Shown: positions 1 through 6,230 of the stretch, piece after piece
How positions within the stretch are numbered: position 1 is the first letter of the stretch
Layout of the letters: every line of letters starts with the position of its first letter
Assembly: GCA_023430565.1 (NCBI GenBank)
Contig: JAEZAD010000360.1
Span: 1-9,683 of the forward strand
Origin: Verrucomicrobiota bacterium
GTDB lineage: Bacteria > Verrucomicrobiota > Verrucomicrobiia > Opitutales > Opitutaceae
Length of the DNA: 9,683 nucleotides
Direction of reading: 5' to 3'
Translations under genes and position numbers: made by a program
The notes under the pieces: model-generated
Told to the model about the DNA's origin: nothing
Databases searched by the model: none
Seen by the model: only the letters and a program-made list of their open reading frames with translations

Positions 1-722
1 CCGGCTGGCCCGACAACTTCACCCGCGCCGGCATCCGCCAGCACACCGAAGCCTCGCTTCAACGCCTCGGCGTCGACGCGCTCGACCTCACCCAGCTGCA
101 CTGCATCCCCTTCGACGTCCTCCAGCGGGGCGAGGTCTTCGAGCACCTCCGCGAGCTCAAACGCGAAGGCAAAATCCGTGACTTCGGCGTCAGCGTCGAA
201 TCGATGGACGAAGCGCTTTTCTGCGTGCAACAGGACGGCGTCGCGTCGCTCCAGATCATCTTCAATCTCTTCCGCCAAAAGCCCGCGCACGTGCTCTTCG
301 ACGAAGCGAAGCGCCGCAAGGTCGCCCTCCTCGTCCGCCTCCCCCTCGCCAGCGGCCTCCTCGGCGGCAAGATGACCAAGTCCACGTCCTTCCCCGCCGA
401 CGACCATCGCAACTTCAACCGCGACGGCGCCGCGTTCAATGTCGGCGAAACCTTCGCCGGACTCCCCTTCGCCAAAGGTGTCGACCTAGCCGACGCGCTG
501 AAAGCGTTCGCTCCCGCCGGCCTCTCGCTGCCCGAAATGGCCCTCCGCTGGTGCCTCGATTTCGACGCCGTCAGCGCGATCATCCCCGGCGCCAAAAACC
601 CCGACCAGGCCCGCGCCAACGCCCGCGCCTCCTCGCTCCCGCCGCTCCCGCCGGATCTGCACGCAAAGCTCGCCGACTTTTACACGCGCGAAGTCGCCGC
701 GCACATTCGCGGCCCGTATTGA
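1..722 (+). CDS. Aldo/keto reductase, 5'-truncated by the window edge
   Basis: NAD(P)H-dependent oxidoreductase of the aldo/keto reductase superfamily, a cytoplasmic TIM-barrel enzyme. The reading frame is open from base 3, giving 239 visible residues before TGA. Seen: the segment LGVDALDLTQLHC, which matches the family's 'LG.DyiDLyqlH' strand with the conserved His (visible residue 33); REGKIRDFGVS, the usual 'GKir.iGvS' strand; IIFNLFRQ; and near the C-terminus the cofactor-binding stretch AIIPGAKNPDQARAN, close to the family 'IPGArnpeQ..eN' signature. The catalytic Asp, Tyr and Lys of the tetrad lie in the part before the window, so activity cannot be confirmed here. Family members are usually 300-340 residues, so about 90 residues are missing. 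The substrate is not predictable; the sequence resembles the general YghZ/'IolS-like' group rather than the xylose reductase group. It converges with the receiver-kinase gene at 808, with an 85-base gap. Confidence 0.93.
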   Translation, partial: GWPDNFTRAGIRQHTEASLQRLGVDALDLTQLHCIPFDVLQRGEVFEHLRELKREGKIRDFGVSVESMDEALFCVQQDGVASLQIIFNLFRQKPAHVLFDEAKRRKVALLVRLPLASGLLGGKMTKSTSFPADDHRNFNRDGAAFNVGETFAGLPFAKGVDLADALKAFAPAGLSLPEMALRWCLDFDAVSAIIPGAKNPDQARANARASSLPPLPPDLHAKLADFYTREVAAHIRGPY

Positions 723-807
723 GATTTCGGATTCGGCTGATGGAGGCGCGGCGACCTCAACGCGCCTTTCCGCCCGCGGGTGTGGGCGACCCGGCCTCCC
801 GCACCCC

Positions 808-2088
808 TCAGCTCGCCGCGCGCTGCTCGCCCGCCCCCGCCGCCATCGTCGTCAGCGCCGAAAACGTCACCGTCGTCCCGCTACCCGGCTGCGAGCTGAT
901 GGTCAGATCGCCGCCCAGCGAGGTCGCGAGCCGTTTCGCCAGCGGCAGCCCGAGACCGATGCCCGTATTGCGTCGCGTGATACCTCCGTCGACCTGCGCG
1001 AACGGCAGCGCGATCCACGCGAGTTGCTCCTCCGTCATCCCGATGCCCGTGTCGTGCACCGTGAAACACAGCCGCGTCTCGTCGCCCGCCACCCGCAGCG
1101 TCGCCGCGCCGCGTGCCGTGAATTTCACCGCATTGTCGAGCAGCACGACGAGGATTTCGCGAATCACCGGCGCCGGCGCCCGCACCACCGCGGGCACGCT
1201 GGGAGCGACGTGCGTTTTCACCGCGAGCCCTTTGTGCAGCGCGCGCGCACGATAAATCTCCGCCACTTCGCCGAGCAACGTCGCCGGCGCGAAGGGCAGC
1301 GGATCGAGCGCGAGCGTGCCCGCCTCCGCCTGGTTGAACGCCACGATCTGCCGCAACAATTGCCCGAGTCCTTCCGCGCAACCCTGCGCGTCGGCCAGGC
1401 ACGCCGCCTGTTCCGCATCCAGCGTCGTGTCCTTCAGCATCTCGAGCATGCCGAGGATTCCGTTCATCGGCGTCAGCAACTCGTGGCTCACATTGGCGAG
1501 AAACTCGTTCTTCACCTGCACCGCCTGCCGCAGCTGATCCGTGCGCACGTTCACGTGCTCCTCGAGCGTCGCGAGTTGCAGCTTCGACAACCGCGTGAGA
1601 TGCCACTTTTCCGTGAGCGCCTGCGCGAGCTGCAGGACTTCGACCTTGTCGAACGGCTTCTTCAGCACGAGCCAGCGATCGCGCGCCGTCAGCGCCGCCT
1701 GAATCTCGCTCCAGCTGCGATCCGAATACGCCGTGCAAATCACGACCTGCAGCTCGGGATCGATTTCCCATAACCTGCCGATCGTCGTGAGTCCGTCCCA
1801 GCCTGGCGGCATGCGCATGTCGACAAACGCGAGCGCATACGGCCGCCCCGCCGCCACCGCCACCGCCGCCTTCTCGCACGCCTCCTGCCCCTGCTGCGCA
1901 TAATCCAGCTCGAACACATCCGACTGCACCACCGGCGGCTCCGCCGCCGCGCCGAAGAGCGCGGCCGCCGCATCATCGAGCACATTGCTCGTTTTCGTCG
2001 GCACGAGGATGCGGCGAAAATCGTCATGAATCGACAGGTTGTCGTCGACGAGAAGGATCCGGCGATTGGGCGGAAGGAGGGGGTTCAT
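808..2088 (-). CDS. Receiver-histidine kinase fusion (REC-HisKA-HATPase_c), no output domain
   Basis: A soluble 426-residue kinase with an N-terminal receiver. Receiver: acidic pair D15-D16 (ILLVDDN), phosphoacceptor D90 in VDMRMPPGWDG, T119, and K144 in LKKPF. The phospho-Asp lies unusually far along because of an insert at about residues 38-85, a form known from receivers carrying the DMRMPPGWDG motif. A helical linker (about 155-195) leads to the H-box VSHELLTPMNG with H202, then N-box N319 (LLDNAVKF), G1 box DTGIG (D346) and G2 box GIGLGL (376-381). All kinase motifs are present; the H-box has Leu where Arg is usual (SHELRTP). There are no membrane segments and no sensor domain, so input probably comes through the receiver. 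The start ATG overlaps the upstream kinase's stop as ATGA with no clear ribosome site of its own, implying coupled translation. Inference: it is the second kinase of a phosphorelay and passes phosphate to an unlinked regulator. Confidence 0.93.
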   Translation of the reverse strand: MNPLLPPNRRILLVDDNLSIHDDFRRILVPTKTSNVLDDAAAALFGAAAEPPVVQSDVFELDYAQQGQEACEKAAVAVAAGRPYALAFVDMRMPPGWDGLTTIGRLWEIDPELQVVICTAYSDRSWSEIQAALTARDRWLVLKKPFDKVEVLQLAQALTEKWHLTRLSKLQLATLEEHVNVRTDQLRQAVQVKNEFLANVSHELLTPMNGILGMLEMLKDTTLDAEQAACLADAQGCAEGLGQLLRQIVAFNQAEAGTLALDPLPFAPATLLGEVAEIYRARALHKGLAVKTHVAPSVPAVVRAPAPVIREILVVLLDNAVKFTARGAATLRVAGDETRLCFTVHDTGIGMTEEQLAWIALPFAQVDGGITRRNTGIGLGLPLAKRLATSLGGDLTISSQPGSGTTVTFSALTTMAAGAGEQRAAS

Positions 2089-4058
2089 GGCGCCGGTGCC
2101 GCCGAGATCGGCAGGGTTAAGATGAAAGTCGAGCCTTGTCCCGGCCCCAGACTCTTCGCCACCAGGTCACCGCCCATTTCGCGCGCGGCCAGCACGCTGC
2201 TGTGCAAGCCAAAGCCGTGGCCGCTCGGCTTGGTCGTGAACCCATGCTGAAAGATCCGCGTGCGATTCGCCGGGGCGATGCCCGGCCCGTTGTCCTGCAC
2301 CGAGAGCGCGATGGATTTTTCATTCACCCGCGAAACGAGCACGCGAATAAACCGCTCGCCGGGCTTCACCCCCTGCAGCGCGTCCTTCGCATTCTTCAGC
2401 AGATTCACGAGGATCTGCAGCACCTTGTGACGGTCCGCCTTCACGGAGCCGACCGGCTCGAACACCCGCTCGAGCGAAATCCCGTGACGCTCGAGCGACT
2501 CGGCGTTCAGGCGCAGCGCGTCTTCGAAGAGCTGCGCGGGCAACAACGTCTCGAGCACGCCGAAAAGCTGCGCGGAGCCTTGCTGCGTCACGATGATCTC
2601 GCGGATGTGCTCGAAATGCCGCACGAGCCCGCCGACGTCGTTCAGCAGCTGCTGGTTTTCGTTCGTCAGGTGCTCGTCGAGCTTCGCCAGAAAATCCGGC
2701 AGCTGCTTGCCGGCGCCGTCGCTCGCAAAGAACTCCGCAAGTCGCGGCTGCTCGCGCTGGAGCACCTCGACCACGCGCCGCAGGTGCGTCAGCCGCGTCG
2801 TCTTCAACCGATCCTGCACGTCGTGCACAATCAGGTTCACGCTGGTGAGCACGTTGCCGACATTGTGGAGCACGCCGGTCGCGACTTCCGCCATGCCCGC
2901 CTGCCGCGACGCGAGCACGAGCTGGCTGTTCAGCGTCGTCAGCTCCCGCTCCGCGCGCTTGCGGCTCGTCACGTCCTCGACCGTGCCCTCGCAGACCAGC
3001 TCCTCGCCGGGCGGCGTGGACTTCAGCCGCGCGTTGATCACCACCTCGAATTCCGAACCGTCGAAATGGCGGAACGTCGCCGCAAACCCGCGCACCTCGC
3101 GTTCGTTTTCGACCCGGTGCCAGAAACGTTCGCGTTCGACCGCCGGAAAAATTCGTCCATCGGCCAGCGAAATCACCGTCGGATCGAAACTCGTGGGCAG
3201 GCCGATCAGGCTCACCAGATACGGATTCGCAAAGCGAATGGTGCCCGAGCGCGTGGTTTCGAAAATGCCGATCGGCAGGCTCGCCACGAGCTGGCGGTGG
3301 TTCTGCTCGTTGCGCTGCAGCTCGCGCGCGGTCCGCTCGCGCTCCCGCATTTCCGTCTCGAGATCGCGCGTCCGATCGCGCACCCGCTGCTCGAGCTGCT
3401 CCAGCAACTGCTCGTGCTGATCCTGCCGCTGGCAGATGTCGCGCATCTCCCGGCGCGAGATCACGCACGACCAGATGAGCACCACATTCTCGGCAATCAA
3501 CCACCCCCCATGCTCCGCCACCCGCCAGAGCCCTGTATCCGCCGGGCCATACAATAACGCCGGCGACGAAAACCCGAGCACGAGGTGATGCACCAGCACG
3601 CCCGCCGTCGCGATGGGCAGCAGCCGCCAGTCGCGGTAAAGCGCAAGGAACGCGATCATCCCGAAAATCTGAAAGTGCGCTTCGATCCGGCCGCCGGAAA
3701 AATGGATCAGCAAGGCCGAGAAACCCGCCTGCGCGAGCGCGACCGCACAGCGCGTCGTGAACTGCGTCGGAAACCACCGCATCAACGCCAGCGTCGGCAG
3801 CACCAATAACCCGCCGATCACGCCCGCGGCCAGCACCGGATTCCCCAGCTGCCCCGCGCGCGGCGCCCACAGACCCGCGCCCACCGCGATCGCCCACTGC
3901 GCGAGCATCAACCAAAAAAACAAGCGGTTGGTGCGTCCGATCACCTCGCGCGAATAGATCGCCACCAGTGCCTTGAGCCGCGCAGCCGAGGGCGCCGGCT
4001 CAGTTGTCCGCGTTCCGGAGAAATCGGCCATCGCACCCGTCTGCGCCGCGCCATTCAT
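2085..4058 (-). CDS. Membrane-bound PAS sensor histidine kinase with an HNxxN-type H-box
   Basis: 657 residues from the chosen ATG. That start has GGGAGG ten bases upstream; the frame stays open to a GTG at 4232, but that 58-residue extension is Arg/Cys-rich and unlike the domain start. Order: about six hydrophobic helices (45-199) with RIEAHFQIF (H128), LYRDWR and VHH (157-158), a module that resembles membrane input domains of some chemoreceptors and diguanylate cyclases; a Glu/Arg coiled coil (207-257); a PAS domain with PAC tail (254-367, ending EDVTSRKRAE); a DHp region with VLHNVGNVLTS (H398); N-box LLKNAKDAL (N556); G1 DNGPG (D589); G2 GHGFGLH (613-619). The H-box lacks the usual SHELRTP pattern and belongs to the HNxxN type. 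The membrane location and signal are inferred; the ligand is unknown. It overlaps the following receiver-kinase gene by ATGA, so the two form one operon and probably one relay. Confidence 0.93.
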   Translation of the reverse strand: MNGAAQTGAMADFSGTRTTEPAPSAARLKALVAIYSREVIGRTNRLFFWLMLAQWAIAVGAGLWAPRAGQLGNPVLAAGVIGGLLVLPTLALMRWFPTQFTTRCAVALAQAGFSALLIHFSGGRIEAHFQIFGMIAFLALYRDWRLLPIATAGVLVHHLVLGFSSPALLYGPADTGLWRVAEHGGWLIAENVVLIWSCVISRREMRDICQRQDQHEQLLEQLEQRVRDRTRDLETEMRERERTARELQRNEQNHRQLVASLPIGIFETTRSGTIRFANPYLVSLIGLPTSFDPTVISLADGRIFPAVERERFWHRVENEREVRGFAATFRHFDGSEFEVVINARLKSTPPGEELVCEGTVEDVTSRKRAERELTTLNSQLVLASRQAGMAEVATGVLHNVGNVLTSVNLIVHDVQDRLKTTRLTHLRRVVEVLQREQPRLAEFFASDGAGKQLPDFLAKLDEHLTNENQQLLNDVGGLVRHFEHIREIIVTQQGSAQLFGVLETLLPAQLFEDALRLNAESLERHGISLERVFEPVGSVKADRHKVLQILVNLLKNAKDALQGVKPGERFIRVLVSRVNEKSIALSVQDNGPGIAPANRTRIFQHGFTTKPSGHGFGLHSSVLAAREMGGDLVAKSLGPGQGSTFILTLPISAAPAP

Positions 4059-4213
4059 CGGTGACCGGCCTCCCGCCGGGCGGCACAATCCTGCGCCGCG
4101 TCGATGTCCCGTGCTCGCCACGTCTTGCCCCGCATCGCCGGTCTTGCGGCGATGGCGTGCCCTGCTCGCGCCGGAGCGCAGGCAGCAGGATAGAACATGT
4201 CTCGGGCAGGCAT
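4055..4213 (-). CDS. Possible 52-residue leader ORF coupled to the sensor kinase
   Basis: Too short for ordinary gene calling. Reading the minus strand, AAAGAGGAGGCACATG gives a strong ribosome site (GAGGAGG) just before an ATG at 4213. The frame runs 52 codons (begins MPARDMFYPAACAPARAG) and stops at TGA 4057-4055, which overlaps the kinase start as ATGA. The same overlap joins the two kinases downstream. The peptide is Ala/Arg-rich, has three Cys, no membrane helix, and matches no family I recognise. Against it: third-position GC is roughly 70 percent, lower than in the surrounding genes, with several CGA, AGA and GCA codons. It could be a leader peptide whose translation delivers ribosomes to the kinase start, a real small protein, or chance. 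The overlap and ribosome site are seen in the sequence; function is inference. Confidence 0.38.
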   Translation of the reverse strand: MPARDMFYPAACAPARAGHAIAARPAMRGKTWRARDIDAAQDCAARREAGHR

Positions 4214-4249
4214 GTGCCTCCTCTTTCGTCACATTCGGCCCCGCATTTA

Positions 4250-4261
4250 GGGATTAATCCC
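4250..4261. promoter_or_regulatory. Perfect 12-bp palindrome, candidate operator
   Basis: GGGATTAATCCC is self-complementary and lies 37 bases upstream of the start of the leader ORF and about 190 bases upstream of the kinase ATG, in the only AT-rich patch of the gap 4214-4336 between the S4 gene and the kinase block. The rest of that gap holds a weak CGCC-TCC-GGCG hairpin (4324-4334) followed on the minus strand by TTGCTTTT, which could be a poor terminator for the S4 gene. No convincing -35/-10 pair was found. A role as a regulator-binding site at the module A promoter is inference. Confidence 0.35.
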
Positions 4262-4336
4262 CGTCTTAACACCCACGCAGGATCGCCACTTGCACGACGC
4301 CGGTTTCGCCGCAGGAAAAGCAACGCCTCCGGCGCG

Positions 4337-4735
4337 TCATTCCCACAACCGCTCGATGGCCCGCCGATCGCGCTTCGTCGGCCGGCCGCTCCCCTTTTCC
4401 CGCGCCATGACATGCTGCACCCGCTGCTCCGCCGCTTTCTCGTATTCGCTCGCCGGAGTCAGGTCTTCGCAAAACGTCGGCACCAGCTTCGCTCCAACCC
4501 GCGAACGCGGCACGCCCAGCACCCGCAACGTCCGCAGGATCACTCCCTGCCGCACCGTGATCCGCTCGCCGGCATGCACCTCGCGCGACGGCTTCGCCGC
4601 ACTCTCCCCGATATTCACGCTGCCCGCCCGACACGCATCGGCCGCCAGCGCCCGGCTCTTGAACAAACGCACCGCCCACAACCAGCGATCCACTCGCGCC
4701 GCACCCGCTCCCGCCACGTCCGTCGATAGGTCCAT
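4337..4735 (-). CDS. S4-domain RNA-binding protein, Hsp15-like
   Basis: 132 residues. Hsp15 (HslR) of Escherichia coli binds free 50S ribosomal subunits carrying stalled nascent chains; members of this family are small basic cytoplasmic proteins. Seen: the S4 domain from about residue 14 to 75, opening with RVDRWLWAVRLFKSRALA, close to the Hsp15 pattern 'RLDKWLWaaRf.KtRalA', then AGSVNIGESAAKPSREVHAGERI and a basic C-terminal tail with RPTKRDRRAIERL, which mirrors the 'RPdKkeRR' tail of Hsp15. Length matches the family (about 130). The ATG sits two bases after the U-tract of the terminator at 4738-4775 and has no Shine-Dalgarno sequence, so the mRNA may be leaderless, made by read-through, or the start may be a later GTG (codon 7 or 15). 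The next gene downstream on this strand belongs to the kinase block, 124 bases from the S4 stop. Confidence 0.88.
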   Translation of the reverse strand: MDLSTDVAGAGAARVDRWLWAVRLFKSRALAADACRAGSVNIGESAAKPSREVHAGERITVRQGVILRTLRVLGVPRSRVGAKLVPTFCEDLTPASEYEKAAEQRVQHVMAREKGSGRPTKRDRRAIERLWE

Positions 4736-4737
4736 CG

Positions 4738-4775
4738 AAAATAAAACGACCGCGAATCTGGGAGATTCGCGGTCG
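4738..4775 (-). terminator. Strong Rho-independent terminator for the DUF3016-like gene
   Basis: A perfect 13-bp inverted repeat (arms 4747-4759 and 4763-4775, loop of three bases) contains GACCGCGAATCT paired with AGATTCGCGGTC. On the minus strand it is followed at once by TTTTATTTT (4746-4738), the textbook layout for intrinsic termination. It starts 28 bases after the stop of the gene ending at 4804. On the plus strand no U-tract follows the hairpin, so it acts in the minus direction only. The tail ends two bases before the S4 start codon. Confidence 0.9.
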
Positions 4776-4803
4776 CGGGCAAATCGGTTTTGCAGCCCGG
4801 AGC

Positions 4804-5334
4804 TTACTTCTTCGTTCGCTTGAACTCGCTGCGCAGCCAGTCGTCGATCAGCGCCTTCTCATGCATCCGCGCGTCGCTTTGGTGGATGCTGATCTTCCAG
4901 TTGAACATGAGATCCTTCAACGAGCGTCTGCCTTCCTTCAAGACGGCGCCGTTGGCGTCGAGCAACTCGAACGACAACTCGATCCGGGGCGGATAAATAT
5001 CCTTCACGATTCGCACGTCGTGCGCTCCGTGGCTCCGCCACGGTTCGACTTCACCGGCAAGGTCGACGTCCGTCACCGTCACATGCAGGTTCTGACCTTC
5101 CGCCAGATAGCCTTTCGCCCGTTGAACGATGTGCTCCTCGATCTCCGCGAGGTTTTGTTCCTGGCGCAGATACGATCCGCGCTGCCCGTCCGCCGCATCG
5201 GTGAACTTCTCCGGATTGGAGAACGTCACCGTCACGCGATCTTCGGGTTTTTCTCCGGCAGGAGCGGCGGCCCAACCAGTCGCGGCTGCCATCCCCAAAA
5301 GTGCCACAAGGGTAAAGCGGTGTGTCGATTTCAT
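4804..5334 (-). CDS. Secreted DUF3016-like protein
   Basis: 176 residues from ATG at 5334; an in-frame TTG 13 codons further upstream is less likely because the ATG gives a clean signal peptide. Seen: Lys/His/Arg start (MKSTHRF), hydrophobic core LVALLGMAAATGW, and a signal peptidase I site near WAAA-PAGEK at about residues 21-25. The mature part has VTVTFSNPEKFTDA, AKGYLAEGQNLHVTVTDVDLAGEVEPW, VRIVKDIYPPRIELSFELLDANG and a C-terminal IDDWLRSEF, which I recognise as the DUF3016 pattern ('v.V.f.nPek.tD... l.vtvtDvdLAG... iRvvkdiy.Pri.l.y.L.d.nG...DDW'). Family function is unknown; members are periplasmic or envelope proteins. It follows the BON-domain gene on the same strand with a 110-base gap that carries an imperfect palindrome, and it ends in a strong terminator. 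Confidence 0.85.
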   Translation of the reverse strand: MKSTHRFTLVALLGMAAATGWAAAPAGEKPEDRVTVTFSNPEKFTDAADGQRGSYLRQEQNLAEIEEHIVQRAKGYLAEGQNLHVTVTDVDLAGEVEPWRSHGAHDVRIVKDIYPPRIELSFELLDANGAVLKEGRRSLKDLMFNWKISIHQSDARMHEKALIDDWLRSEFKRTKK

Positions 5335-5351
5335 GGTTTCGTTGGTGACGG

Positions 5352-5369
5352 AACCTATCGCGAAAGGTT
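5352..5369. promoter_or_regulatory. Imperfect 18-bp palindrome upstream of the DUF3016-like gene
   Basis: AACCT-A-TCGCGA-A-AGGTT: outer arms AACCT/AGGTT and a self-complementary TCGCGA core, broken by one symmetrical mismatch pair (5357 and 5364). It lies 18 bases upstream of the ATG at 5334, where it could be an operator or a leader hairpin. No clear promoter hexamers were found nearby. Function is inference. Confidence 0.3.
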
Positions 5370-5444
5370 TCAACGCGCCAGCCCGCCGTTTAATTGCCGG
5401 GCCCCCGGTCGCGAATTCCCCGACACTCGCTGCCGGCGTCGCAC

Positions 5445-6008
5445 TTACTCCGCCGTCACGCCCCCGGCTCGCGTATCCCCGACCCGTCCGTTCCGGGCGA
5501 GCGCGCCCGCCGTGCGCACGCGGAGTTCGTTACGCACGTCCTTCACGCCTTCGACGTTGCGCGCAAGCGCCTCGATCAGGTCACGCTGCGCCGCATTCTC
5601 CGCCACCCCGCTCAGCGTCACGATTCCGTCCTCCACCGACACATGCGTCTGGCGCGTGCTGACGTTCGAGCGCAACAGCAGGAGGCCGCGGATCTTCAAC
5701 TCCAGCCACCCGTCCCCGCGTTCACGCCCGGGCAGATGGATATCCAGTTCGTTCTCCACTTGCACCACCCCCGGCAACGCCCGCACCGCCTCTTCAGCCA
5801 GCGCTTTCTGCTCAATATCCTGCACCTTCCCCTTCAACGTCACCACGCCCGCCTCGCTCTGCACCTCCACCCCTTGTTGGAGCAACATCCGCAGATGATA
5901 CGATTCGCGGGCCGCCTGCTCGATCTGCCGGTCCATCGACACCTCCGCCCCTGCCGCCGCCGGCAACAGCGCAATACCCAACGCCACACTCGCTAGAAGA
6001 CCCCTCAC
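5445..6008 (-). CDS. Secreted protein with two BON domains
   Basis: 187 residues from GTG at 6008, preceded immediately by AAGGGGGGC; a TTG at 6020 is an alternative, and there is no in-frame ATG near the domain start. The frame is open further upstream to 6320, but that part is Arg-rich and lacks domain features, so I treat it as leader. Seen: signal peptide MRGLLASVALGIALLPAAAGA with cleavage after AGA (about residue 21); BON domain 1 at about 26-92 (GVEVQSEAGVVTLKGKV, then EEAVRALPGVVQVENEL); BON domain 2 at about 102-166 (VSVEDGIVTLSGVAEN, then ALARNVEGVKDVRNELRV). BON domains bind membranes or other envelope parts, as in OsmY and Kbp. It resembles OsmY-type periplasmic proteins linked to envelope stress. 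It is divergent from the small membrane protein at 6231 and lies upstream of the DUF3016-like gene, possibly in one transcript. Confidence 0.88.
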   Translation of the reverse strand: MRGLLASVALGIALLPAAAGAEVSMDRQIEQAARESYHLRMLLQQGVEVQSEAGVVTLKGKVQDIEQKALAEEAVRALPGVVQVENELDIHLPGRERGDGWLELKIRGLLLLRSNVSTRQTHVSVEDGIVTLSGVAENAAQRDLIEALARNVEGVKDVRNELRVRTAGALARNGRVGDTRAGGVTAE

Positions 6009-6230
6009 GCCCCCCTTCAAGCCATCCGGGTGCCAGCGCGCCCCAGTCCCTCGACAGGCTCCTTGCCCGCAGCAGCTTAAAAATTTCGACTCCTTTCTCC
6101 GCCTCTCGCGTTCTCCGAAATCTGCACGACCGCCCTCCTCCAGATCCCGCAGGTCGCAAGATCCCGCTCGTCGTCGCTCCCGCACCGCTTTCCTTTTGTC
6201 CCGTCGCCCATAGCTTCGCTTCACCCGCAC

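Noticed and set aside
723..807. Possible shared terminator between the convergent reductase and receiver-kinase genes (CGGGT-ACCCG and CGCCC-GGGCG short stems)
   Set aside because: Stems of five pairs with long loops and no T-tract on either strand; not distinguishable from chance in GC-rich DNA.
2136..3557. 473-codon plus-strand frame opposite the membrane kinase
   Set aside because: Arg/His/Leu-rich antisense reading with no recognisable domain; the minus strand has a complete kinase.
4208..4219. AGGCA-TG-TGCCT inverted repeat
   Set aside because: Only 5-bp arms, and the bases are explained by the ribosome site and start of the possible leader ORF.
4324..4334. CGCC-TCC-GGCG hairpin downstream of the S4 gene
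   Set aside because: Only four base pairs and an interrupted T-tract; too weak to call a terminator on its own.
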